A stretch of DNA of 24,263 nucleotides from Bacteroidales bacterium (GTDB taxonomy: Bacteria; Bacteroidota; Bacteroidia; Bacteroidales; F082): the NCBI GenBank assembly GCA_029983675.1, contig JASBYY010000044.1:1-24263 (forward strand). The letters are read 5' to 3'. The position numbers and the translations under genes were made by a program. This document shows, piece after piece, positions 15,273 through 24,247 of this stretch. The notes beneath the pieces were generated by a model that made no database searches, was not told the origin of the DNA, and was given only the letters and a program-made list of their open reading frames with translations. Each line of letters begins with the position of its first letter. Position 1 is the stretch's first letter.

Positions 15273-15935
15273 CTATGATCGTGTTCTTTTAGAAACCACT
15301 ATCTTTGTTATTTGTAATCCTATTAAGATAAAGGCAACTGCGTATATAACAGCCCGTTGCCAAGGATTCAAATACAAAAAAAACAAAACCACACCTATAA
15401 TCAATCCCCCTGCAAGAACCCCCTCTTTGACGAGCCCCTTTGCTGTTGGTATTGTAAAAAAAGGGAGCAAGACAACTAGAAGCATAAGGAATGAAACCAA
15501 GATATTGCATTTCGTTAAGAACAAGAAAATTCCAGGCACGAGACTTAGCACGAATATCCCAACTTGGTATGATTTGGATGAGAAAAACAGAGGAGTTTCT
15601 TCTTTCATTTGAATTCCAAACATATCCTCCTCTGTATCATAGATTCCTATTGGCAGCTTCCAAAGGAACAAGCCGTTGGTAGCAATATGAAATTGCTTTT
15701 GATGGTACAAATCGACACAAACATAAATGGAACAATTCTGCGAAATAGAGATTGTTTTTCTTGCAGCCTTAAGAAACAAACCTGAAGCAGAAAGCAGATG
15801 ATCGCCCTCATTCGTTTCTATGGTGACAGATTCTCCTCTCTCTAATCTTGCTACTTCTGCTCCATCAAGCATAACTAATATGCCTCGGGGAACTCGGTGC
15901 GAATCAAAAGGGCGGGTTATTGTGATGGTAATCAT
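15273..15935 (-). CDS. PEGA-like domain membrane protein with four predicted helices
   Basis: 220 residues from the ATG at 15933-15935. Residues about 1-60 resemble small PEGA-type domains that begin with a short strand then R-P (ITRPFDSHRVPRG), followed by VMLDGAEVARLERGESV and a final strand. The second half has four hydrophobic segments (YQVGIFVLSLVPGIFLFL, ILVSFLMLLVVLLPFF, LAGGLIIGVVLFFLYL, AVIYAVAFILIGLQI). The frame is open upstream to an ATG at 15968, which would overlap the lipoprotein gene by 26 bases; I prefer 15935 because the domain starts there and it leaves 7 bases between genes. It forms a unit with the upstream lipoprotein gene. Function unknown; a role in protection against the peptide is possible but not shown. 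Confidence 0.7.
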   Translation of the reverse strand: MITITITRPFDSHRVPRGILVMLDGAEVARLERGESVTIETNEGDHLLSASGLFLKAARKTISISQNCSIYVCVDLYHQKQFHIATNGLFLWKLPIGIYDTEEDMFGIQMKEETPLFFSSKSYQVGIFVLSLVPGIFLFLTKCNILVSFLMLLVVLLPFFTIPTAKGLVKEGVLAGGLIIGVVLFFLYLNPWQRAVIYAVAFILIGLQITKIVVSKRTRS

Positions 15936-15942
15936 GGCTTTG

Positions 15943-16794
15943 TTATCTTGAGAATTCATAGGCGGCAACCGCAGAACACAAAGCCGTATACCCTACGATG
16001 ATACCTGCCCCAATTGGGTTAGGGATAGAAGCCCCATACCAAAAGATGCTGTAAAGCCCCATTAGATCAGAGCCAACCCATAGTGGAAGCAGAACTAAAT
16101 CGTTTTCGACATGTGACACCCATAAACCAGAACTATGTCTGTAAACAGACAAAAGCATAAGTTCATTCTTGTACAAAACTGCGTTTTGTTCTGACAATAG
16201 ATTACTTTCAATGTTTTTTGCCGCAAGGATTTTTTCATCCAAGGCAGTCGATCCAAAAACCAGATTGATTAATTGACTATGAAAAGAGGTTGATGTGATA
16301 TTGGCATAATTTTGCAATGATGATTGAAAATCGTTTATATCACGAACCACATCGATTGTCATCTCTTCATTTATCAAATCATTTTGTTCACAGAACCTTT
16401 TTAATTCATGAATTTGGTCAATGTAGCCATAATTAAAAAGGTATTCATCAATGTAATCAAGGATTGTCTCAATTGGAACATGATAGTTTTGTGGAATTTG
16501 GTTTTGATAAAAAGCAGAATATGACATGGAGAGGTTATTCACTCCGTCTGTAAGTACAAATCCTTGTTCTTGGAATTGGTCATCTACATATTTGCAAATT
16601 GCATTATGTAATTTACCAATGGAGTCGTAAGGATTGTTTGCATTTTCAAAAAACGTTGATGACCTATCAAGTGCTTCTTGATTAGTATTGCCATTGGTCG
16701 ATAAAGAGTTTTGCTCTTTCCTACATCCTACCAACACCGCTGTAGCGACAGCCAATATGCCAACCATCGTGGCGAATATGATATATTTTTTCAT
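15943..16794 (-). CDS. Predicted lipoprotein with a glycine-rich hydrophobic C-terminus
   Basis: 283 residues from the ATG at 16792-16794. Residues 1-23 are a lipoprotein signal with lipobox LVGC (Cys24), followed by RKEQNSLSTNG. A mostly polar, probably helical middle follows. The last 50 residues are hydrophobic with regular glycines (GSDLMGLYSIFWYG, NPIGAGIIVGYTALCSAVAA), like the membrane-active tails of some bacteriocin-like or immunity-like proteins; that resemblance is loose. An upstream in-frame ATG at 16824 would put ten polar residues before the signal and is less likely. The downstream PEGA-like gene follows within 7 bases. I do not recognise the family. Confidence 0.72.
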   Translation of the reverse strand: MKKYIIFATMVGILAVATAVLVGCRKEQNSLSTNGNTNQEALDRSSTFFENANNPYDSIGKLHNAICKYVDDQFQEQGFVLTDGVNNLSMSYSAFYQNQIPQNYHVPIETILDYIDEYLFNYGYIDQIHELKRFCEQNDLINEEMTIDVVRDINDFQSSLQNYANITSTSFHSQLINLVFGSTALDEKILAAKNIESNLLSEQNAVLYKNELMLLSVYRHSSGLWVSHVENDLVLLPLWVGSDLMGLYSIFWYGASIPNPIGAGIIVGYTALCSAVAAYEFSR

Positions 16795-16880
16795 TTCATT
16801 TGATTTTAATTGTTCATACTTCATTTTAGAATATCCGTTAGCCTTTTTTTGACGACTTTATGGCGAAGCCAAAAACAGCC

Positions 16881-17006
16881 ATCCTGTTTGCCTGCCCATA
16901 TAGGACCTCCCGCAAGTCAGACGAAGCGCCACCCTTGCCGAAGCCGCCGCCTCATCCATGCGAGGCAACGTAGGCTGCAACTCGGATGAACCTGTTCTTG
17001 CCCATA
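16881..17006. repeat. Dispersed intergenic repeat, copy B
   Basis: Diverged direct copy of 14791-14918. It lies just upstream of the lipoprotein gene, so the lipoprotein/PEGA pair sits between the two copies. The remaining DNA from 17007 to 17218 is non-coding to my reading; it includes a run of seven G near 17127 and a 47-codon frame I do not accept as a gene. Confidence 0.65.
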
Positions 17007-17218
17007 ACCCAGATGAAAGGCTGTTTTCCGCCATGGCATCCCCTCCCGGCAAATGGCAAAGCATACGCCTTAACCTCATTAGAAGATGTTGTTTGTAAAC
17101 ATTTGATAATCAATATGTCGACGACGGGGGGGCATTCTCTTCGAAACGGACAACAAGCACCGCCCTGTCGCTTTGTCGATGAGCGACGTCAGCAGTTTTC
17201 CTATCGACAGATTGGGCT

Positions 17219-17506
17219 TCATGACCGCATCCTTTCAAAAAGAGGTTTTACGATGCAATAATACGCATTATTTTTCCTTTTGTCAAGTGTTTTTGCTGTT
17301 TTTTTATCATAAAGTTGCAATTTGTTTATAGTCTGCATGTTGCAAAGGAATGGAACTTGTGCAGCATGAACATCATAGCCGGCATACAGCTGTCCGCAAG
17401 TGCCATACTTGCAACGCAGGTTGCAGGCATCCGTCACCTCAAAGGTGATTTGAGGGGTGTTGGCCAATGCCGATTTGATTTGTCCAGCGGTAAGATAAGT
17501 ACGCAT
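17219..17506 (-). pseudogene. Truncated radical SAM maturase remnant
   Basis: The first 45 codons align with the intact maturase at 11099-12349: both have QITFEVTDACNL followed by the cluster motif and LY-x-x-YD. After YD the similarity stops and the frame runs through unrelated sequence to a stop, 95 codons against 416. The cluster motif is broken: CEYCAYG in the intact gene corresponds to CKYGTCG here, so the third Cys is Gly (TGC to GGC in the aligned bases) and a Cys has appeared two residues later. SAM-binding and SPASM parts are missing. It follows a GLPGLI remnant with the same junction order as the intact operon, so it is the residue of a second copy of that unit. Confidence 0.82.
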
Positions 17507-17509
17507 GGC

Positions 17510-17659
17510 TTACTCCAATTCGATGGGATTGTATGGCTTGTTGAACCTTTTATTAACTTCTTCTTGTGTCATTTTCCTTCCATCACCATAAACGATATTC
17601 GGGTTTTTATTAAAGATTGTCATGTAACCGTAAAAGTCATCATGCGATTTTTTTCCAAT
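17510..17659 (-). pseudogene. C-terminal remnant of a GLPGLI protein gene
   Basis: The minus-strand frame ends NKPYNPIELE and stop, the same ending as the intact GLPGLI copy 2 (VPYNPIELE). The DNA around the stop (GGCTTACTCCAATTCGATGG on the plus strand) matches at both loci. About 49 codons are open before an upstream in-frame stop; the GLPGLI signature itself is gone. It lies 3 bases before the maturase remnant, matching the GLPGLI-then-maturase order in the working operon. Confidence 0.75.
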
Positions 17660-17691
17660 TCACTCTTGACCTAGAACCATGATTGCGGATA

Positions 17692-17726
17692 ACAAAAAAA
17701 GACAGCCCCCGTTTTCGAGGGCTGTC
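17692..17726 (-). terminator. Intrinsic terminator of pyruvate phosphate dikinase
   Basis: Read on the minus strand, GACAGCCC (17726-17719) pairs with GGGCTGTC (17708-17701), continued by C-G pairs and a short AAAA loop with one mismatch. The stem is followed by TTTTTTT. It starts 25 bases after the dikinase stop codon. Confidence 0.92.
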
Positions 17727-17750
17727 GTCGTTATGGAATGAAGAACCGTT

Positions 17751-20468
17751 TTATTTGGCTCTTTCTTCTTCGATAGCGGCTTGAGCGGCTGCCAAACGTG
17801 CAACAGGCACGCGGAATGGCGAACAGCTGACATAGGTCATGCCGGCTTTGTAGAAGAACTTCACGGATTCGGGATCACCGCCATGTTCACCGCAAACGCC
17901 GCACTTGAGGTTTGCGCGCTGGCTGCGGCCACGATCAACGCCTAACTTCACGAGTTGGCCGACACCTTCCTGGTCGAGGGTGTTGAACGGGTCGGCGGGG
18001 ATGATCTTGTTGTCAATATAGTTGTGGACGATGGCGTTCACGTCGTCGCGGCTGAAACCGAAAGTCATTTGGGTCAGGTCGTTTGTGCCAAACGAGAAGA
18101 ACTGTGCTGTTTTGGCAATCTTGTCGGCTACCAAGGTGGCGCGTGGTATTTCAATCATCGTACCATAGAGGTAACTGATTTGTACGCCAAACTTGGCTTC
18201 GATTTCTTTCTGCACACGGTCGGCGATGGCCTTCTGATGCTCTAATTCCTTGACGTTAATGGTCAGCGGCACCATGATTTCCAAATGTGGATCGAAACCT
18301 TCCTTCATCAGTTCGGCAGTGGCTTGGAACAAGGCGCGGAACTGTGTTTCGGTGATTTCAGGATAAACGATACCGAGACGGACACCACGGAGACCCATCA
18401 TGGGATTCACTTCGTTGAGGGCGTCGATGCGTTTCTTGGTTTCCTCGAAGCTCATGCCGCGTTCCTTGGCCAAAGCGCGTTGCTTTTCTTCGGTGTGGGG
18501 GACAAACTCATGCAAGGGCGGGTCCATCAGGCGGAAGGTGAGCGGCTTGCCGTTCAAAACCTTCAGCGTGCCTTTAGCGACATTCTTGATGTAAGGCTCC
18601 AGCTCGTTCAAAGCAGCCACACGTTCTTCCGTGGTGTTGGCCAAAATCATGTTGCGGAGCTTGGCCAGCGGTTCTTCGCTGTTCTTGCCGTAGAACATGT
18701 GCTCGATACGGAACAGACCGATACCTTCGGCACCAAAGTTGATGGCGTTCTGTGCATCTTCCGGATTATCGGCATTGGTGCGGACACCCATTTTGCGATA
18801 CTTGTCAACTAAAGTCATAAACTGTTGGAAGAGCGGGTTTTCTGTAGCGTTGATCATGGCGATAGGTTCGTCATAGACCCAGCCTTTCGAGCCGTTCAGG
18901 CTGATGGTGTCGCCTTCTTTGAACTGCTTGTCGCCGATTCTCACGATACCGTTTTCAAGGTCGATCTTCACGGCATCACAGCCAACGATGCAGCATTTAC
19001 CCCAGCCACGTGCCACGAGGGCGGCGTGTGAGGTCATACCGCCACGGGCGGTGAGGATGCCTTCGGCAGCCCTCATGCCTTCCACGTCTTCAGGGTTGGT
19101 TTCTTCGCGGACGAGTATGCTGTTGACTTTCGCGGCATGGTATTCCTTGGCCTTTTCGCTGGTCAAGGCAATCTTGCCGACAGCACCGCCGGGACCTGCG
19201 GGCAGACCCTTGGCAATGACGGTGCGTTTCTTTTCATCGGCAGCGTCGAGGATGGGGTGGAGCAGTTCGTCAAGTTGTTCAGGCGTAAGGCGCATGACGA
19301 CTTCTTTTTCATCGATGAGGCCTTCTTTCAGCATGTCGAGAGCCATGGTCAAAGCGGCAACACCGGTGCGTTTGCCCACGCGGCACTGCAACATGTAGAG
19401 CTTGCCATCCTGAATGGTGAATTCAATGTCGAGCATGTCGTGGTAGTTCTCTTCCAAAATGCGACGCACTTCGCAGAGTTCCTTATAGGTTTCGGGCATC
19501 AGCTCTTGCATGGAGTGCATGTGCTTGTTTTGCTCGTTCTTGGTGTCGTCGTTCAACGGGTTGGGCGTGCGGATGCCGGCCACCACGTCTTCACCTTGGG
19601 CGTTGATCAGCCATTCTCCATAGAACTGGTTGTCGCCGGTGGCGGGGTTGCGGGTGAATGCTACGCCTGTGGCAGAACCTTCGCCCATGTTGCCGAACAC
19701 CATGGTCTGCACGTTGACGGCAGTGCCCCAGTCGTCCGGAATGCCTTCGATGCGCCGGTAGGAAATGGCTTTCTTGCCATTCCAGCTCTTGAACACGGCT
19801 TTAATACCGCCTTCGAGCTGTGCGTTGGCATCGTCAGGGAACTCGGTGCCCAACACTTCCTTGATTCTCACCTTGAAGTCCTCGGCCAGTTGTTGGAGTT
19901 CCTCGGCTTTGAGTTCGGTATCTGATTTGTAACCTTTGGCTTCTTTGAATGTGTCGAGCATGTCGTCCAGCTGTTTGCGGATGCTTTTTCCGTCGGCGGG
20001 TTCAATGCCTTCTGCTTTTTCCATCACCACGTCGGCATACATCATGATCAAACGACGGTAGGAGTCGTAAACAAAGCGGGGGTTGTTGGTTTTCTTGATC
20101 AAACCGGGCAGGGTCTTGGAGCACAAACCGATGTTCAAGACGGTGTCCATCATACCGGGCATCGACTTGCGAGCACCGGAACGGCAGCTCACCAACAAGG
20201 GATTCTCGGCGTCGCCGTACTTCATGCCCATCAGTTTCTCCATGTTGGCCAAGCCTTCCCAAACCTGATTCATCAGGTCGGCGGGAAGCTGGCAGTTGTT
20301 GCCGTAATAGTCGGTGCAACATTCTGTCGTAATGGTCAGACCGGCGGGAACAGGCAGCCCTAACAGACACATTTCTGCTAAGTTGGCGCCTTTGCCGCCC
20401 AACTCGTTCTTCATTTTGGCATTACCTTCGGCTGTCTTGCCACCGAAAGTATAAACGTACTTTGTCAT
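17751..20468 (-). CDS. ppdK: Pyruvate, phosphate dikinase
   Basis: 905 residues, the usual length for the bacterial enzyme, which interconverts pyruvate, ATP and phosphate with phosphoenolpyruvate, AMP and pyrophosphate in the cytoplasm. The N-terminal ATP-grasp region opens with YVYTFGGKTAEGNAKMKNELGGKG. The phosphohistidine swivel domain has GGMTSHAALVARGWG with the catalytic His at about 481. The C-terminal TIM-barrel PEP/pyruvate domain carries FRIEHMF, NPMMGLRGVRLGI, FSFGTNDLTQMTFGFSRDD and the catalytic-Cys motif KCGVCGEHGGDP. It is flanked by its own promoter and terminator, so it is a single-gene unit unrelated to the RiPP locus. Confidence 0.98.
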   Translation of the reverse strand: MTKYVYTFGGKTAEGNAKMKNELGGKGANLAEMCLLGLPVPAGLTITTECCTDYYGNNCQLPADLMNQVWEGLANMEKLMGMKYGDAENPLLVSCRSGARKSMPGMMDTVLNIGLCSKTLPGLIKKTNNPRFVYDSYRRLIMMYADVVMEKAEGIEPADGKSIRKQLDDMLDTFKEAKGYKSDTELKAEELQQLAEDFKVRIKEVLGTEFPDDANAQLEGGIKAVFKSWNGKKAISYRRIEGIPDDWGTAVNVQTMVFGNMGEGSATGVAFTRNPATGDNQFYGEWLINAQGEDVVAGIRTPNPLNDDTKNEQNKHMHSMQELMPETYKELCEVRRILEENYHDMLDIEFTIQDGKLYMLQCRVGKRTGVAALTMALDMLKEGLIDEKEVVMRLTPEQLDELLHPILDAADEKKRTVIAKGLPAGPGGAVGKIALTSEKAKEYHAAKVNSILVREETNPEDVEGMRAAEGILTARGGMTSHAALVARGWGKCCIVGCDAVKIDLENGIVRIGDKQFKEGDTISLNGSKGWVYDEPIAMINATENPLFQQFMTLVDKYRKMGVRTNADNPEDAQNAINFGAEGIGLFRIEHMFYGKNSEEPLAKLRNMILANTTEERVAALNELEPYIKNVAKGTLKVLNGKPLTFRLMDPPLHEFVPHTEEKQRALAKERGMSFEETKKRIDALNEVNPMMGLRGVRLGIVYPEITETQFRALFQATAELMKEGFDPHLEIMVPLTINVKELEHQKAIADRVQKEIEAKFGVQISYLYGTMIEIPRATLVADKIAKTAQFFSFGTNDLTQMTFGFSRDDVNAIVHNYIDNKIIPADPFNTLDQEGVGQLVKLGVDRGRSQRANLKCGVCGEHGGDPESVKFFYKAGMTYVSCSPFRVPVARLAAAQAAIEEERAK

Positions 20469-20517
20469 GGTTTAATTTGTTTATTATTATTGATTTGAAC
20501 TTTCGATTTTTGAGCGG

Positions 20518-20550
20518 CAAATATACGGATTTTTCAGGGACGCTCTTCAA
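20518..20550 (-). promoter_or_regulatory. Promoter of ppdK
   Basis: TATATTTG at 20525-20518 on the minus strand is an exact -7 element, with TTTTTTG ending at 20548 upstream after 22 bases, slightly longer than usual. Predicted start near 20511, leader of about 43 bases. Confidence 0.65.
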
Positions 20551-20631
20551 AAAATGTCACTTTGTCAAAAAATAGGTCTAAACGATTGTATAAAAGACGA
20601 TTAGCAATGGGGGACACCATGCTCAAAGTGT

Positions 20632-21558
20632 ATGATGCCGGTTATTCTGTCAGTTTCAATGATTGGAATGATAATTGTTTTACTTTTGCTTAAATTTTTA
20701 GGGATGGAGAATACAATTATCGGTGTTTTTTCGGTGGCAAGTGCCCTGTTCATCATAGGGATAGCCATGATGTCGGGGAGAAAGCGGCGCGTGTATTCCG
20801 ATACACGGTGCTGCTCAAAGCACAAAATCAAGAATGCCGGATTTGGAAAATGGATAGCCGGAGGCTTAGGATGGGTGTTTTTTGGACCCATAGGAGGAAT
20901 CATCGGTTTTGTTTTGGGCCAGTTATTCGAAAAAGCGGACATAAAAGAAACCTATCGAACCGTCGGTGATACCGAACCGCAACGTGATTTCAATGTCAGT
21001 CTTCTGGTGCTTTCAGCTGCAGTGATGAAAGCCGATGGCCAAGTGTTGAAATCGGAGTTGGATTACGTAAAACAGTTTTTCCTGAGAAACTTCGGACAGC
21101 AGCGTGCCGAAAACTATATCCGCATGTTACGCGAGATTTTGCAACAGGATTTCAATATCTATGATGTCAGCCGACAGGTGGGGCATTATATGGACTATTC
21201 ATCAAAATTGCAACTGCTTCACTATCTGTTTGGTATTGCACAAGCCAAAGGCGTTGTCTCCGATGCGGAGGTCGGTGTCATCAATACCATTTCCGATTAT
21301 ATGGGCATCTCAAATGCCGACTTCCAATCAATTAAGGCGATGTTTGTCAAAAAGGCTGATAGCGCCTATAAGATTTTGGGTATTGATGAAAATGCCAGCG
21401 ATGAAGAAGTAAAGAAAGCCTTTCGTGAGATGGCGAAGAAAAACCATCCCGACCGAGTTAGCAGTTTGGGCGAGGAGGTTCGGAAGGCAGCCGAAAAGAA
21501 ATTCCAGGAAATCAATGCTGCTTATGAACAAATTAAGAAACAGCGGGGCATGAATTGA
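20632..21558 (+). CDS. Membrane-anchored TerB-like and DnaJ-domain protein (DjlA-type)
   Basis: 308 residues. Two hydrophobic segments (about 3-23 and 28-47) are followed by a third glycine-rich one (GKWIAGGLGWVFFGPIGGII, 72-91) typical of this family. About 118-235 is a TerB-like all-helical domain (FNVSLLVLSAAVMKADGQV). The J domain covers about 242-302 with HPD at 272-274 and the usual helix before it (EVKKAFREMAKK). It probably acts as a membrane-tethered co-chaperone recruiting DnaK, in the manner of DjlA. It is divergent from ppdK with 163 bases between. The first two Met codons are adjacent, so the start may be 20632 or 20635; a clean promoter was not found. Confidence 0.88.
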   Translation: MMPVILSVSMIGMIIVLLLLKFLGMENTIIGVFSVASALFIIGIAMMSGRKRRVYSDTRCCSKHKIKNAGFGKWIAGGLGWVFFGPIGGIIGFVLGQLFEKADIKETYRTVGDTEPQRDFNVSLLVLSAAVMKADGQVLKSELDYVKQFFLRNFGQQRAENYIRMLREILQQDFNIYDVSRQVGHYMDYSSKLQLLHYLFGIAQAKGVVSDAEVGVINTISDYMGISNADFQSIKAMFVKKADSAYKILGIDENASDEEVKKAFREMAKKNHPDRVSSLGEEVRKAAEKKFQEINAAYEQIKKQRGMN

Positions 21559-21637
21559 TTTGTGGCAGTACCCATACACCTGAATCACGCGTTTCTATCA
21601 CGTTGATTATTAAATCTTTGTAAATTACCGAGATGTA

Positions 21638-23695
21638 TTATTTGTAAAGCCTCCAGTTGATGCCGAAAAAGATTCTACTGTTGCGCATGGGATAATGCGG
21701 GGCAATGAAAGAATTAAAGTTTTGCGTAAGCAAAAACATGTTGCTGTATTCCACAAAGATGTTGGCCCGTTTCACTTTGATGGCTAAGGCGAGATCGATG
21801 AAAGGGAAGTTGCCTATCGTGACTTCGTTTTGCAGATAAAATGTGCGAAGGGCGGGCATGTAGGCATCGGCATGGTATTTCGTGAAGTATTGTACGGCAA
21901 TACTGGGCTGAAGGGTGGCGGCCTTGTTGAATATAGGCTGGGAATAAGCCACTTTCAGCTTGGCAAGAAACAGCGGCAAGTGTACGAAGTCGCTCTTGTC
22001 GGTTTGTTGCAGACATAAAACGCCGTCGAGTTCCAGCCTTTTCAGTTTGAAGTGCGCATCGGCAAAGGCTTCCCTGATGTTGCAAAAACCTTGCAATTGA
22101 GCCGGATGTGCCGAAGTGTCGAAATAGATCAGGTTGCTAATGGTGTTTTGTTTGACACCTACAACGAGGAAACGATACCGGTAGCTCGCAGCCAATGTCA
22201 GATAGGTGGAGACACCGAAGTTGTTTTCCCATCTGAAGTGGTTGGAGTAGTATTTTTGTTCAAACCATGATGGCGATTGCCTTTTCATCTGGAAATCGAA
22301 AACCACATTGCCAATGTTGTGGTTTGATGTGCCCAAAAACTGATTCCACTGCCCGTTGATGCTGAAGTCGCCGAGCTGATAACCCAAAGTGATGAATTTG
22401 GCATGGCCGGTAATGCGGGTGGCTTTGAACAAGTTGATGATAATGCCTCCCGACAAGCCTACTTGTGAGTAGGTGTGGTCTGTTTGCATTTTTTTTTCAA
22501 CATAATCGAAATGGTTGATGCGGTACACGCCGTAATCTATGCCTGCATAGATATAAAAAGGAATGTCGTCATGGTATTTGTTATATCCCAAACTGCTCCA
22601 TTTCAGATTATTGTGTATGGATCGGATGATGGTGGTGTCGGTCGATGCAAGCGAATCAAGGATACCGTCGAAAGGACGATAATAAGCCGCGGCAGGCGAT
22701 TTGTCGTAGTAGAACAATTGGTTTTTCCGATAGCTGAAGCGGTGGCTGATTCGACCCAAGTTGAAGTGCCGCTCTTTCTCCATAGGAAGGCCGTCTTGAA
22801 GTGCAGTGACGGATAATGAATCAACGGGGATGCTATCGGTATTGGCAGTTGCGTTGAGACTGTCGGAAAGATGTGTGGCCGTGTCGGCAACGGGTTTCAC
22901 CTTGATGTATTTGGGCAGCAAATTGAAGTATTGTTCCAGTCCGAAGCCGCTTGATTTCACAAGGTTGCTGGCGTTGTTTAGATTCGTCGGGATAACACCG
23001 TTGTCGCTTTCAGAGTGACTTGTAAACGTTTCGTCATTGGCGATGCCACCGTTTTCCTGCATGTTGAGTTTGTTGCGATAGTAATAGGTGATAATTCCAT
23101 ATCGCCCTTTTTCAGTAAGATAGCGACCGTTAATCCAAAAGTAGTTGTTGTTGTCGGTTCGGTTATTGATGAAAACACCCGGCGAATGGTCGAGCTTAAA
23201 GGCAAATGAAACATGAAAACGTGGCAGAAACTCTCGTCCGAAGTTCAGAACGATGTGCTGCTCTTTGTCGCCAGAGGTCATCAGGTAGCGCACCTCTGAA
23301 TAGGGAATGAGCGGAATGTAACACGCCATGTCATTTTCCGTCTTGATGTATTCAGAATAAGCGGGAAGACTCATGTCGAATCCGATAGGGGTGTTGCATC
23401 TGTAGCGCATGGACTTGTGTGCCTGCCCTGTGTTACTCAGGGTGCTGTAAACGGTGCGGCTATTACTTAGCGCATCGTGGCTTGTTGCATTGAAAATAGA
23501 TGTGTCTATGCTGTGCAAAGTGCCGAGAAAGAGACTGTCAAACGAGGAGCGAAAATAAGTCACGGCGGCAGAATCGATACGTAATGGCGCTATGGACTTT
23601 GCTGGAAGCAGCATGACAGAGTCCGTCGTTGGCTTCTGCGAAAGACATGGAAGGCTGAGTATCAGCAGGATGACAATGTAGGTTAGTCTCTTCAC
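21638..23695 (-). CDS. Putative porin, Bacteroidetes type (outer membrane)
   Basis: From a GTG at 23693-23695 the protein has 685 residues and a standard signal peptide (KRLTYIVILLILSLPCLSQ). The body is rich in aromatic and polar residues with many short amphipathic strands, ends in FFGINWRLYK and resembles the putative porin family Porin_10. The frame stays open upstream to an ATG at 23929; that start would add 78 residues, including a second hydrophobic stretch, in front of a complete signal peptide, so I consider it chance. It converges with the TerB/DnaJ gene with 79 bases between. Substrate unknown. Family assignment is by overall appearance, without a diagnostic motif. Confidence 0.75.
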   Translation of the reverse strand: MKRLTYIVILLILSLPCLSQKPTTDSVMLLPAKSIAPLRIDSAAVTYFRSSFDSLFLGTLHSIDTSIFNATSHDALSNSRTVYSTLSNTGQAHKSMRYRCNTPIGFDMSLPAYSEYIKTENDMACYIPLIPYSEVRYLMTSGDKEQHIVLNFGREFLPRFHVSFAFKLDHSPGVFINNRTDNNNYFWINGRYLTEKGRYGIITYYYRNKLNMQENGGIANDETFTSHSESDNGVIPTNLNNASNLVKSSGFGLEQYFNLLPKYIKVKPVADTATHLSDSLNATANTDSIPVDSLSVTALQDGLPMEKERHFNLGRISHRFSYRKNQLFYYDKSPAAAYYRPFDGILDSLASTDTTIIRSIHNNLKWSSLGYNKYHDDIPFYIYAGIDYGVYRINHFDYVEKKMQTDHTYSQVGLSGGIIINLFKATRITGHAKFITLGYQLGDFSINGQWNQFLGTSNHNIGNVVFDFQMKRQSPSWFEQKYYSNHFRWENNFGVSTYLTLAASYRYRFLVVGVKQNTISNLIYFDTSAHPAQLQGFCNIREAFADAHFKLKRLELDGVLCLQQTDKSDFVHLPLFLAKLKVAYSQPIFNKAATLQPSIAVQYFTKYHADAYMPALRTFYLQNEVTIGNFPFIDLALAIKVKRANIFVEYSNMFLLTQNFNSFIAPHYPMRNSRIFFGINWRLYK

Positions 23696-24108
23696 CTTGT
23701 TGGCAAATTTGGCGGTAAAAGTAGTAAAATCCTCCAAGATGGATGCAATAGAAATTAGGATGATATATAAAATATTAAAAATCAATTGTTTATAAACGAA
23801 TTGATTTTGAAGTCCCAAGCGATAGGGTTTGACAAAATGATGTCGTGAAGACGTGTTGTTTTGCCATAGGAATTGTTCCCAGTGTTCATCCGTGTAGTTT
23901 GTTCCCATTTTTTTCAGGTGATTTTGCAACGCGTGTAAATATATAAAGGTGAAAATAGAGAAAAGATATGAAACAGTGTGACAACAGAGTGATGTTGTAA
24001 TTCAAAGGATTAGGTGTTTCGTATCTTGTTTGTTTTCAATCAAAAAGATAGAATGTTGATCATGATTGTCAGTATTTGCGATATGTTTTGATGTCAATAT
24101 TGGAACTC

Positions 24109-24150
24109 ACCATTTTTGGTGAAAAATTGTGCTTTTTTCATCAAAAATGG
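24109..24150. repeat. Inverted repeat with 16-17 bp arms
   Basis: CCATTTTTGGTGAAAA (24110-24125) is the reverse complement of 24135-24150 with one mismatch, separated by nine bases. The left arm contains its own small palindrome (CACCA, TTTT, TGGTG). It lies 90-130 bases ahead of the rightward promoter element and could be an operator or the end of an upstream transcript. Confidence 0.5.
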
Positions 24151-24239
24151 GGATGGGCCAACTTTTTACTTGTCTGTAATTTTGCAAACTAAAATGAATT
24201 TTTTAAATATGAATGTCCGCATATTTACCTTTTTTTATG

Positions 24240-24247
24240 TATCTTTG
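24240..24247 (+). promoter_or_regulatory. Rightward -7 promoter element at the window edge
   Basis: TATCTTTG, followed by C, is an exact match to the Bacteroidetes -7 element. It would drive a plus-strand gene beginning beyond the window. A -33 element is not clear. Confidence 0.5.

Noticed and set aside
16858..17079. 73-codon minus-strand frame over repeat copy B
   Set aside because: The aligned copy A has a stop codon in the same frame and the changes between copies do not follow codon positions.
17079..17222. 47-codon minus-strand frame starting in the stop of the maturase remnant (ATGA overlap)
   Set aside because: The coupling-like overlap drew attention, but the product is short, shows no resemblance to the second radical SAM-like protein or to a precursor, and lies in decayed sequence with a G run.
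14705..17510. Insertion sequence or transposase remnant as the cause of the patchy region
   Set aside because: No transposase motif, terminal inverted repeat or target duplication could be seen, only the two diverged direct repeats.
23696..23929. 78-residue N-terminal extension of the putative porin
   Set aside because: A complete signal peptide begins at the GTG at 23695, so residues before it would have to precede the signal. No promoter or start context supports the upstream ATG better.
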